From positions 1 through 64,000 of the forward strand of contig JAFZWK010000005.1 of NCBI GenBank assembly GCA_017617335.1: 64,000 bases of DNA, in the 5' to 3' direction. Positions 19,153-26,832 of the stretch are shown here, one piece after another. Within the stretch, counting starts at the first letter, position 1. The number at the start of each line of letters is the position of its first letter. The stretch is from Bacteroidaceae bacterium. GTDB lineage: Bacteria > Bacteroidota > Bacteroidia > Bacteroidales > Bacteroidaceae. Position numbers and translations under genes: made by a program. A model generated the notes under the pieces. It searched no databases. It was not told the DNA's origin and saw only the letters and a program-made list of their open reading frames with translations.

Positions 19153-20589
19153 TCAGAACACGATGGCTTCGTAGACGTATAGTTCAGCATCGCGCCAGCC
19201 GTCCCAGCCAAGTCCGGCTTTGTCACGGGAGCAATGTCCGACGAATTCCTCTTTTGTCCAATTTACCTCATCGGCCACCTGCGGAAGGAATGTTCCGCTG
19301 CGATATCCCTTGCGGATGTAGATGCCATGACGGTGTAATTGGAACTCGTCGAGACTTTGGATGCGGCGCATAGGAGTGAGGACGGAAATTTCAATGTCAA
19401 TGTCGTCAAGCTCTTCGCGGCGAAGGGGTGTGAATCGCGGGTCTTCAAAAGCGGCGGCACGTGCCATCTCGGCCACAATCTCATGCAGGGGGAAATCTTC
19501 ACCGAAATGTCCGATGCAGCCACGCAGTTGTCCATGTTTATGAAGCGAAACGAAAGCTCCACATTTTCTGTTGAGATTTGAAAGTTGAAAACTGATAGTT
19601 TCGTGGATGCTCTTGCCGTCCAGAGAATCCTTGATGCTCTGGAATGCTATCTCCTTGAGAATCTGTTTCTCTTGGTCAGAAAGTGTGAATTCCTCATCTG
19701 ACGGTTGCTTGCGAAGAATAGCAAAAGAATGATAGCCCACCACGCGACTGTGATCATGGTCATCAATGTCACCAGAGTTCTGATACATCAAGTGTCTTAT
19801 TTCGTGATGCTTTTCGAGCATCAGCATCAAGGTAATGATAGGGAACTCTCCGCAAGCACTCGTAGCCAGATTGCGCTTTCCACTACGGGCGTTAGTCTCA
19901 AGGGCATCGATAAATTGCTCCACATCCCCACTTGCAATGGCTTCACCTGTTCTGGCATCCACCTCACAAGCGTCCTCATACGACGGATAGTGAGAGAAGT
20001 CGCTGCTGATGATGAAGAGATTGTCATCGTTGAAATAAGGTTTCAGCACTTCAGATATCCGTTTCAAATGAGAAAAGTCGTTGGTGGAAATAATGATTGG
20101 CACGATGGGTGGAACATCGCCCAGCCTTCGTTGGAGGAATGGCAATTGTACTTCCAAGCAATGCTCGCGGTTGTGAGCTTCCTTCCTATAGGAAAACAGA
20201 GTATCGGCCTCTACCAGTTGTTGGGCTGTCTCGCGGTCAACCTTCACGTTGTCCAATGGCGTGGCGTAATAGTCGAATTCAGTGTTGACAGAAGCTCCGT
20301 CAAACCATTCGTGATGACTGGGACCAAGGAGGAATATGCGCTGATAAGGCTTCGCGGGATTGAGCGTCATATATGCTGAGGCTGCCACATTGCCAGAATA
20401 ATAATAACTTGCATGAGGAACGATGAGTGCCGCCACATTATCAGGCATGAGACTTCCCTTATGGAGAGCCAGGAAGCTGTCGACCTCGTGGCAAAGTTGC
20501 TGAGGATTGCCATCATAGAAGCGGTTTGCCTGGGTTGCAGGTCTCACAATCGGATCAGATATTTGTCTTTCATTCATATTCATCATCAT
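19153..20589 (-). CDS. MEMO1-AMMECR1 fusion protein (AmmeMemoRadiSam)
   Basis: The N-terminal 280 residues match the MEMO1 family, with VPHASYYYSG, LGPSHHEW and TSACGEFP at the metal-site positions. The C-terminal 190 residues match AMMECR1, with the LRGCIGHF motif. It is the partner of the radical SAM protein at 17276-18148. The start is uncertain: several in-frame ATGs lie at 20577-20589, and the longer frame to 20625 would add an unlikely hydrophobic start. Cytoplasmic location is expected. The biochemical role of the system is not established. Confidence 0.88.
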   Translation of the reverse strand: MMMNMNERQISDPIVRPATQANRFYDGNPQQLCHEVDSFLALHKGSLMPDNVAALIVPHASYYYSGNVAASAYMTLNPAKPYQRIFLLGPSHHEWFDGASVNTEFDYYATPLDNVKVDRETAQQLVEADTLFSYRKEAHNREHCLEVQLPFLQRRLGDVPPIVPIIISTNDFSHLKRISEVLKPYFNDDNLFIISSDFSHYPSYEDACEVDARTGEAIASGDVEQFIDALETNARSGKRNLATSACGEFPIITLMLMLEKHHEIRHLMYQNSGDIDDHDHSRVVGYHSFAILRKQPSDEEFTLSDQEKQILKEIAFQSIKDSLDGKSIHETISFQLSNLNRKCGAFVSLHKHGQLRGCIGHFGEDFPLHEIVAEMARAAAFEDPRFTPLRREELDDIDIEISVLTPMRRIQSLDEFQLHRHGIYIRKGYRSGTFLPQVADEVNWTKEEFVGHCSRDKAGLGWDGWRDAELYVYEAIVF

Positions 20590-20745
20590 GATTGCAGATG
20601 TTAAGATACTCAAAAACATGCCCAAAAATATGAATAATTCTTCAGATTACGAAGAATCTCACCTTTTTTTACAACAAATATCAAAATTGAAGGGAAAAAG
20701 CATCCTAATAGAATGCGATTCGTATCAGGATGCCATAGTTATCTT

Positions 20746-21408
20746 TTATTCTTCCTCAAAGAACGAGCCAGTGGGCATGGCGACATCCTTAGCTAAGCAA
20801 CAGTTGTAGCGTTCGCGGCTGCGATGCTCGCGGGCAAACATGGCCCTGGTTCCTTCCTCGTCCTGCTGGAACTCCAGATGCTCATCGATGGAGAAGGAGT
20901 GGGCCATAGTTTCAACATCAAGATTGTCAGTTCCAATGAGGGTGAATGTCCAGTGTTGTTTCTTCAGTTTCTCTATCAGTGTACGTATCATCCTCAGTGT
21001 CCATTCCTCAGAACTGTTTTCCTCTTCGTCGGTAATGACGGTCACCAGTACATGATCGCCATCTGCCACTTGAGCATTGACCTTCGAAATGGCTTTGCCC
21101 ATCGCATCGTAGAGTGGCGTGGCAGCACTGGGACGGTAGGCTTTCCAATCGAGATTCTTCGTCCTACCGGCAGGAATGTTGTCATAGTGCCATTTGGTGT
21201 GTTCACTGTCGAAGGTGACGAGGGTGACACGTTGTTCCTGATCAGGAAACTTTTTCTGCATCTGACGCACGGTTTGAAGGGTTTCATTCATCCCGACAAA
21301 GGCTTGCTTACGGATGATGTTCATGGAACCGCTCTCGTCAACGATAATCAGGTTGTGTACTCGTTTTGTTGTTTTCTCATTCTGCATCTTCTTACTTGAA
21401 TCATTCAT
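20746..21408 (-). CDS. VWA-domain protein
   Basis: This encodes 220 residues, mostly one von Willebrand factor A domain. The MIDAS motif DESGS is at 24-28, with the Thr in SAATPLYD and the Asp in ITDEEENS completing the metal site. There is no signal peptide, so it is probably cytoplasmic. It resembles TerY-type VWA proteins. It is divergent from the sigma/macro-like fusion gene at 21535, with 126 bases between the starts, and the two may work together. That link is inference. Confidence 0.82.
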   Translation of the reverse strand: MNDSSKKMQNEKTTKRVHNLIIVDESGSMNIIRKQAFVGMNETLQTVRQMQKKFPDQEQRVTLVTFDSEHTKWHYDNIPAGRTKNLDWKAYRPSAATPLYDAMGKAISKVNAQVADGDHVLVTVITDEEENSSEEWTLRMIRTLIEKLKKQHWTFTLIGTDNLDVETMAHSFSIDEHLEFQQDEEGTRAMFAREHRSRERYNCCLAKDVAMPTGSFFEEE

Positions 21409-21534
21409 AATTGTAGTTTTTTTAATGGTAAATACTATTTTGCAAGACGTCTTTTATCTCTTTAAAGAAGATTTCAGTGAAAAATTAAGCAAGAATTAGT
21501 TTTTTTCGTAATTTCGCATCAAAATCAGTGGAAA

Positions 21535-22608
21535 ATGTATCGTCAACGATTGACAGATGAGGAGATTCTGAATGGCTTTCACAAAGGCAATGCAGCGGTT
21601 ATCCGTGAGTATTTCTACGGGTATTGCCGTGTGGGTTATAATATCTTCGACCAGCGCTATCAATTAAAAGGCAAAGAGAATTTGGACTTCATGTCGCTGG
21701 CCCACCAGTATGCACTCTATTTGATGGAACATGACTGGAAGCCACTGGAGGATCGCTCGACGAATGTCAGTCTCCGCACGTGGCTCATCAATGGTTTCCG
21801 CTATGTGGTACTGGATGCATTGAAATGGTATCACAAGGAATGTGGCAGCATAACTTTCGAGGATTATCTCCAGTCTTTCGACGTGACCAGTGACCTGCGT
21901 CTTCAATTCAACCGAATGGTGGAAGATGTATGTGATCATGCCTCGCTGAGCCGTCAGGACAGACTCATTATCGACATGCTGTTGCTGCAAGGATTCAAGG
22001 GTAAAGAGATTGCCGCAGAGATAGGCATGACGCCATCGGCAGTCTCTCAGAAATACAAACAACTGAAAGAACGTATCATTGTTCCATACTTCAGGAAGAA
22101 CTTCGACATGGACTTGGATATGCCAGAAGTTATGGATGAACGAGCTATTGTTTATGAGGAAGGGCCGATGGCAGAGGCGCCGATTCCTGCTCCGATGTCT
22201 TATGGAGGTATGGATTATTCAATTGTAAGGAACATGAAACTGAAGAGAACGACACCAGAGTTCATTACGGAACTGGAACCTGACGAGATCTTTGTGTTTG
22301 GAAGCAATCTAAAGGGCATGCATGGTGGTGGCGCGGCTTACATCGCCTACCGCAAGTTTGGAGCCATCATGGGTCAGGGCGTTGGCCTGCAAGGCCAGAG
22401 TTATGGCATCCCAACAATGCAGGGTGGGGTAGACACCATTCGTCCTTATGTGGATGAGTTTATCGAATTTGCCAAACTTCATCCAGAACTGACCTTCCTT
22501 GTCACTCGTATTGGATGTGGAATCGCAGGGTTTACAGATGATGAAATCTCTCCCTTGTTCAAAGAGGCTCACAATGTGGATAATATTGTGCTGCCAGAAG
22601 GTTGGTAG
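21535..22608 (+). CDS. Sigma-factor-like region fused to a macro-like domain
   Basis: This encodes 357 residues. Residues 1-185 look like a sigma-70 family protein: a helical region resembling region 2, then a helix-turn-helix (GFKGKEIAAEIGMTPSAVSQ, about 153-172) like region 4. Residues 190-240 are a linker. Residues 241-357 hold FVFGSNLKGMHGGGAA, GLQGQSYGIPTM and LVTRIGCGIAGF, motifs of a macro-domain-like fold found alone in phage and bacterial proteins. I do not know this fusion from described systems. Sensing of a nucleotide or ADP-ribose ligand that tunes transcription is a hypothesis. A near-consensus TAATTTCG lies about 20 bases upstream. Confidence 0.72.
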   Translation: MYRQRLTDEEILNGFHKGNAAVIREYFYGYCRVGYNIFDQRYQLKGKENLDFMSLAHQYALYLMEHDWKPLEDRSTNVSLRTWLINGFRYVVLDALKWYHKECGSITFEDYLQSFDVTSDLRLQFNRMVEDVCDHASLSRQDRLIIDMLLLQGFKGKEIAAEIGMTPSAVSQKYKQLKERIIVPYFRKNFDMDLDMPEVMDERAIVYEEGPMAEAPIPAPMSYGGMDYSIVRNMKLKRTTPEFITELEPDEIFVFGSNLKGMHGGGAAYIAYRKFGAIMGQGVGLQGQSYGIPTMQGGVDTIRPYVDEFIEFAKLHPELTFLVTRIGCGIAGFTDDEISPLFKEAHNVDNIVLPEGW

Positions 22609-24240
22609 CTACTGAATCTGCCTTAGAAATTCCCTAATCTGTTCAAGTGATTGCTGCTGCTCGTTGGGCTTGAAGCCATGACCGGCACCAGGGATGACAT
22701 GAAGGCGGGCATCCTTGTAAGTTTTGACGGCACGGCGAGAGTCGTCCATCGAAACAATGGGGTCTTTGTCGCCCTGCACAATCAGCACGGGACGCTTGAA
22801 CTTCTTGATGGTCTTGAACACGTCTATCTTGCGTGCTTCAAGAAAGTAACGTCGCCCTAAGGGAACATTCCACATCCTTGTGGTATCAGGGATTTCAGCC
22901 TCTGTGGGATAGCGTTCGTTCCAGTTGTCAGGGATGCAGAAGGCGGGGAAAACCAGTACTGCTGCTTTGATGTCCGTAGGTATACTGGCTGCTGTCATAG
23001 CTGAAACCAAGCCACCTTGGCTCTCGCCGATGAGCACTATCTTGCTGGCATCCACATCAGGCTGATTCTTGAAGTGACGTACAATGGCCTGCAGGTCACT
23101 CACCTCGTCGTGGACGGACATATTCATCGTGTTGTTATCGCTGCGGCTGTAGACAGATCCGCAGGGGAAGTCAAAGGTGTAGACCTGATAGCCCATCGTG
23201 TTGAGCATCTCGAAATATGCGTATCCGGAATAATGGTTGGCGTTGAAGCCATGAGCGATGATGGCTACAGGCTGCCGGTTACCTGTCTGGAATGGCTTGC
23301 TGATAACGCCAAAGATGTGACGGTCGCCATTCTGAATCCATAAGCTCTTGAAGTTCCTGTCGGCACGTTTCAAGACATCCTCCAGCGCAGGATTCACCCA
23401 TCTCGCATCATGGGTTCCCTCATCGACATGCATTGCACAGGGGATACCCTTTTCACGGAGAGCCTTTACAAAATCCATGTTGGCTTCGAGGGTAAAGTCC
23501 TGGTCGCCCACAGCCACTTTCCAGTCAACCTTGCGCCATGCTTTCAGGTCGTCTTCCGTGCCACGACTGACACGAAGGATGGGATTGTTGGCATCGATGA
23601 CACGTTGCCGCCATGCAGCCGATGGGTCATTCTTCAGAAAGTCAAGCTGCTGGGCACGCAAGTAACCGCTGATGTCATAGACCATAGCGAACATTTCAGG
23701 GTGATGTACGCCATAAACCGTAGCTGCGCCGCCGCCCATGGAAAAGCCAGCGATGGCACGTCCGCCTTTGTCTGTGCGGACACGATACTTGTTCTCTATG
23801 AAGGGAATCAGTTCCAGGAAGAAATAGTCCTCGTATTTCCAATCAGGGGTGCCGTCGGCCTGGGGTTCAGCGTTAAAATACATCATGTTCTGCTGGTTGC
23901 CTTCCGGACATACCACAATCATGTTCTGGATAGCGCCGCAACTTGTCAGGCTGTCTGCCACTTGCGAGAGGTGATTCCATCGTTCCCAGTCGGTATGTGC
24001 CCCGCCACCGCCGTGCATGAGATACAGCACAGGATATCGTTGCAAGGAATCCTGGTCGTAGCTTCCTGGTAGATAGATGCCATACTCGCGCTCCTCGATA
24101 CCTTTCAGCATTCGGCACGGCATCTTTGCGGAAAGGAATCTTCCTGGCGTCTGCTTGAAATCCTTGTCCTTCAACCCCTCTGCCTGGATGCATACATTAC
24201 TGCCAATTAATATGGATAGAACTGCCAACAGTTTCTTCAT
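22609..24240 (-). CDS. Secreted two-domain esterase (CE1-like + alpha/beta hydrolase)
   Basis: This encodes 543 residues with a signal peptide (1-20). Residues 40-290 resemble CE1/esterase D enzymes, with GFSMGGG (Ser167) and EGTHDARWV for His277. Residues 300-543 form a second alpha/beta hydrolase domain, with GESQGG (Ser407), QGDKDPIV and GAGHGF. Both domains keep a full set of catalytic-looking residues. Deacetylation or feruloyl removal from plant polysaccharide is the likely role, by family. Its stop codon directly abuts the stop codon of the convergent sigma/macro-like gene. Confidence 0.82.
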   Translation of the reverse strand: MKKLLAVLSILIGSNVCIQAEGLKDKDFKQTPGRFLSAKMPCRMLKGIEEREYGIYLPGSYDQDSLQRYPVLYLMHGGGGAHTDWERWNHLSQVADSLTSCGAIQNMIVVCPEGNQQNMMYFNAEPQADGTPDWKYEDYFFLELIPFIENKYRVRTDKGGRAIAGFSMGGGAATVYGVHHPEMFAMVYDISGYLRAQQLDFLKNDPSAAWRQRVIDANNPILRVSRGTEDDLKAWRKVDWKVAVGDQDFTLEANMDFVKALREKGIPCAMHVDEGTHDARWVNPALEDVLKRADRNFKSLWIQNGDRHIFGVISKPFQTGNRQPVAIIAHGFNANHYSGYAYFEMLNTMGYQVYTFDFPCGSVYSRSDNNTMNMSVHDEVSDLQAIVRHFKNQPDVDASKIVLIGESQGGLVSAMTAASIPTDIKAAVLVFPAFCIPDNWNERYPTEAEIPDTTRMWNVPLGRRYFLEARKIDVFKTIKKFKRPVLIVQGDKDPIVSMDDSRRAVKTYKDARLHVIPGAGHGFKPNEQQQSLEQIREFLRQIQ

Positions 24241-24290
24241 GTCCTTCTTCTTATTTGTCGTATAACAACATATCCTTTCTTAACAACAAT

Positions 24291-24322
24291 TTGGGAGAGA
24301 CCTTCTTGTAAATCTCTCCCAA
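24291..24322 (-). terminator. Hairpin after lipoprotein gene 1
   Basis: TTGGGAGAGA (24291-24300) pairs perfectly with TCTCTCCCAA (24313-24322). It follows the 24352-24876 gene. The U-run is weak, so termination strength is uncertain. A similar hairpin follows the paralogous gene at 25072-25101. Confidence 0.6.
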
Positions 24323-24351
24323 ATATCATTAATTCCTGACGTGGAATACTA

Positions 24352-24876
24352 TCACTTCTGGTTTAGATATTTCTCTATTTCCTTCTCTGAAATACCTGAG
24401 AATTTTATTGATCTTGGTTTTCCGTCTTCTTCATCAATATATGTTATGGTCAAAGTCTTTCCCTTAACACTAAAGTTGACTTCATTATCATCTTCATCAT
24501 CACCAAAATAGTTTACTGCTAATTTGTTACCAGAAACAGTGTATGTTCCTTTGTCAACATCAACTACAGGATTTTCAAAACCAGGATAGTCTTTCATCCT
24601 ATCAACTGCCTGTTGGGTATAGTATAATACGGTAACACTGGTAAAGTGACCATCCTTTTCAAATTTGAAATAACTATCAAAACTTTTAGTGTATTCGCTG
24701 ATCTCATCATAATCCTCTATTTCATCCTTGTAGTCTAACATGTTGCATTTCCAGGTGCCAACAATATCACCACCGCCTCCATTGGGTCCATCTTCATCGT
24801 CGTCACCACAGGCTGTCAGTCCACAGGTTGTCATGGCCATCAGCATAGCCAGCATCAAATAATAAATCTTCTTCAT
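24352..24876 (-). CDS. Lipocalin-like lipoprotein (paralogue 1)
   Basis: This encodes 174 residues with a lipobox (LTAC, Cys23) and then GDDDEDGPNGGGG, an acidic surface export signal plus a flexible linker. The rest is a beta-rich domain that starts IVGTWK and ends with a TLTITYIDE strand, as in small lipocalin-like domains of Bacteroidetes. It is paralogous to the gene at 25134-25628, and about 130 bases of upstream sequence are duplicated too. Function is unknown; a ligand-binding or surface role is inference. Confidence 0.75.
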   Translation of the reverse strand: MKKIYYLMLAMLMAMTTCGLTACGDDDEDGPNGGGGDIVGTWKCNMLDYKDEIEDYDEISEYTKSFDSYFKFEKDGHFTSVTVLYYTQQAVDRMKDYPGFENPVVDVDKGTYTVSGNKLAVNYFGDDEDDNEVNFSVKGKTLTITYIDEEDGKPRSIKFSGISEKEIEKYLNQK

Positions 24877-25010
24877 AACTTTAATTTGTATTGGTTGTTA
24901 ATAAATTGTGTATCGCGTTTAGCACAAATAACGGTGACAAAAATACATTAAATTTTGTTAACTCCCAAAATATTGTAGGAAAAATGAAATAATACACAAG
25001 AAATTATGTG
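24877..25010. repeat. Duplicated upstream region, copy 1 (partner 25629-25762)
   Basis: This region upstream of lipoprotein gene 1 is nearly identical to the one upstream of lipoprotein gene 2. It contains TATTTTTG (minus strand, 24938-24945), a -7 box. Both genes should therefore share regulation. Confidence 0.75.
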
Positions 25011-25071
25011 GAAATGACACATCAGTATGTAGTTCTTTAGTAAATATGACTTCTCGTCCTAATGAAACAAA

Positions 25072-25101
25072 TTGGGAGAGATCTTGACGAATCCCTCCCA
25101 A
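25072..25101 (-). terminator. Hairpin after lipoprotein gene 2
   Basis: TTGGGAG pairs with CTCCCAA, with a further 3 bp beyond one mismatch. It is related in sequence to the hairpin at 24291-24322, as expected for a duplicated unit. Confidence 0.55.
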
Positions 25102-25133
25102 ATATTATTGAATCTTAACTTGGAATGATGTCA

Positions 25134-25628
25134 CTACAGATATTTGTTTATCTCCTTGTCGTCAACACGAGTGAATGTCGTTTTGACCTCCTGTCCATCT
25201 TCTATATAAGTTATGGTCAACTTCTTTCCACTAATGCTGAATGTGGATTCGTCTCTTTCGCCGTCGCTATCGATAGTGGTTAATTTGTTACCATTAACAG
25301 AATATTCTCCATCTTCGGGGAAAACTTCAGGATTCTTGAAATTAGGTTCATATTGTCTGATCTCTTCAATTCCTTTCTTGGTGTAATGGATTATTGTAAC
25401 ACTAACATACTTACCACCTTTCTTGAATTGAATCAGAGCCTCGGCTTTCTCGATATAATCAGCGTCTTCCTCGTCAATGGTATTTGCGAGATTGGCTTTC
25501 CAGGTACCTACAATGTCACCACCGCCTCCATTGGGTCCATCTTCTTCGTTTTCGTCACCACAGGCTGTCAAACTAAGGGTCGTCATGGCCATCAACATAG
25601 CCATCATCAAATAATAAAACTTCTTCAT
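25134..25628 (-). CDS. Lipocalin-like lipoprotein (paralogue 2)
   Basis: This encodes 164 residues. The signal peptide and lipobox (LTAC, Cys23) are nearly the same as in the paralogue at 24352, followed by GDENEEDGPNGGGG and IVGTWK. The mature domain has diverged much more than the signal peptide and upstream DNA. That pattern suggests duplication followed by selection for a different ligand or antigenic form (inference). It has a TATTTTTG box at 25690-25697. Confidence 0.75.
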   Translation of the reverse strand: MKKFYYLMMAMLMAMTTLSLTACGDENEEDGPNGGGGDIVGTWKANLANTIDEEDADYIEKAEALIQFKKGGKYVSVTIIHYTKKGIEEIRQYEPNFKNPEVFPEDGEYSVNGNKLTTIDSDGERDESTFSISGKKLTITYIEDGQEVKTTFTRVDDKEINKYL

Positions 25629-25762
25629 AACTTTAATTTGTATTGGTTGTTAATAAAATGTGTATCGCATTTAGCACAAATAACGGCGACAAAAATACAT
25701 TAAATTTTGTTAACTCCCAAATTGTTTCGGAAAAAATGAAAGAATAAATAAGAAATTAAGTT
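25629..25762. repeat. Duplicated upstream region, copy 2 (partner 24877-25010)
   Basis: It is nearly identical to 24877-25010 and carries the -7 box of lipoprotein gene 2. Confidence 0.75.
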
Positions 25763-25802
25763 GAAACGGCTCAAAAGTCGGCACAGGTGTCTTTCTTGAA
25801 CG

Positions 25803-25878
25803 CAACGTGTTGACTTTGCCAACACAACACGTTGTGTTTGGGATTTCAACGTGTTGACTTTCCCAACTCAACACGTTG
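25803..25878. repeat. CAACGTGTTG array, 22-bp period, four units
   Basis: Ten-base units start at 25803 (CAACGTGTTG), 25825 (CAACACGTTG), 25847 (CAACGTGTTG) and 25869 (CAACACGTTG). The spacing is exactly 22 bases, about two helical turns. The two forms are reverse complements, so orientation alternates. Related arrays lie at 34306-34359 and 62721-62796. It lies between two divergently transcribed genes, upstream of both. Confidence 0.85.
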
Positions 25879-25963
25879 CATCTGCCATCACATCTGTTTA
25901 TGCATAATTATGCTACAAAGTTGCGGATTAACTGACACTTGGGAAAAAAAGAAATGGATTTCT

Positions 25964-25994
25964 TTTGTTCTGCACTTTTTTTTACGTAAATTTG
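25964..25994 (+). promoter_or_regulatory. Consensus Bacteroidetes promoter (TTTG-N19-TAAATTTG)
   Basis: TTTG at 25964-25967 and TAAATTTG at 25987-25994 are exactly 19 bases apart. It lies 42 bases before the DUF4468 gene. Confidence 0.7.
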
Positions 25995-26036
25995 CAATCG
26001 AAAAAGAACAACTTATTAAAATCATAACAAAGAACT

Positions 26037-26771
26037 ATGAAACAAAAAGTAACAGTCATTATGGCGCTGCTGCTGACGGTATTCGGCACGATCTGCATGC
26101 AGGCACAAGTGATGAAGTCTGCTGACCTGGAGAAATATGCCAAGGAACGTTATGGCGACAAGTGGGTAGATGCAGCCAAGAACCTTGCCTCGGATCTGGT
26201 ACTCGACAAGAATGAGAGCCTCACCTATCAGCAGGTGATTGAGGCACAGGGAAAGACCAAGGAACAACTCTATCTGATATTGAACTATTGGGCTACTGCC
26301 ACTTTCAAAGACAAGCAGGCTATCACCCTCAATGACAAGGATGCTGGATGCATCATCATTACATCGACCATTCTCGACATTGCCAGCCATACGGGTACTC
26401 TCAACAAGTACTCCGTGAGCATCACGCCCGTGATTCGCCTTGACATCAAGGATGAGAAGGTTCGTGTGACCTTTACCGTGCAAAGCTACGATATTCTGGC
26501 CGACATCACAGGTGGATGGATCAGTCTCGTCGACCCAGACGAGAGGACTTTCGGCGATTCGAAGCGCAAGAAGGACGACAAGACCAATGCCTTCCTATAC
26601 GACGAGCAATGGGAGATTGCCCATCATTATCCTTTCGTGGAAAAGGACTCGAAGAAACGTACTTGCGCCAAAGCTCTTGTCATGACTCATGCCTACTCTA
26701 ATGCCATCATGGACAAGGCTGAGGAGGCCATCAAAAACGGCATCGTGGGCAACGAGGACGATGACTGGTAA
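26037..26771 (+). CDS. Secreted DUF4468-like protein
   Basis: This encodes 244 residues with a signal peptide (MKQKVTVIMALLLTVFGTICMQA). The body, including LYLILNYWATATF and KYSVSITPVIRLDIKDEKVRVTF, fits the TBP-like-fold DUF4468 family of Bacteroidetes periplasmic proteins, whose role is unknown. A full consensus promoter precedes it. The GH3 gene begins 61 bases downstream on the same strand. Confidence 0.65.
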   Translation: MKQKVTVIMALLLTVFGTICMQAQVMKSADLEKYAKERYGDKWVDAAKNLASDLVLDKNESLTYQQVIEAQGKTKEQLYLILNYWATATFKDKQAITLNDKDAGCIIITSTILDIASHTGTLNKYSVSITPVIRLDIKDEKVRVTFTVQSYDILADITGGWISLVDPDERTFGDSKRKKDDKTNAFLYDEQWEIAHHYPFVEKDSKKRTCAKALVMTHAYSNAIMDKAEEAIKNGIVGNEDDDW

Positions 26772-26832
26772 GGACGGCCAACAGATATACTGATAAGTAA
26801 AAGAAATCCTTAGCTTAAAATCAATAATAAAG

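Noticed and set aside
20588-20809. A 73-codon plus-strand frame over the MEMO/VWA intergenic region
   Set aside because: It overlaps both flanking genes on the opposite strand and has no conserved features.
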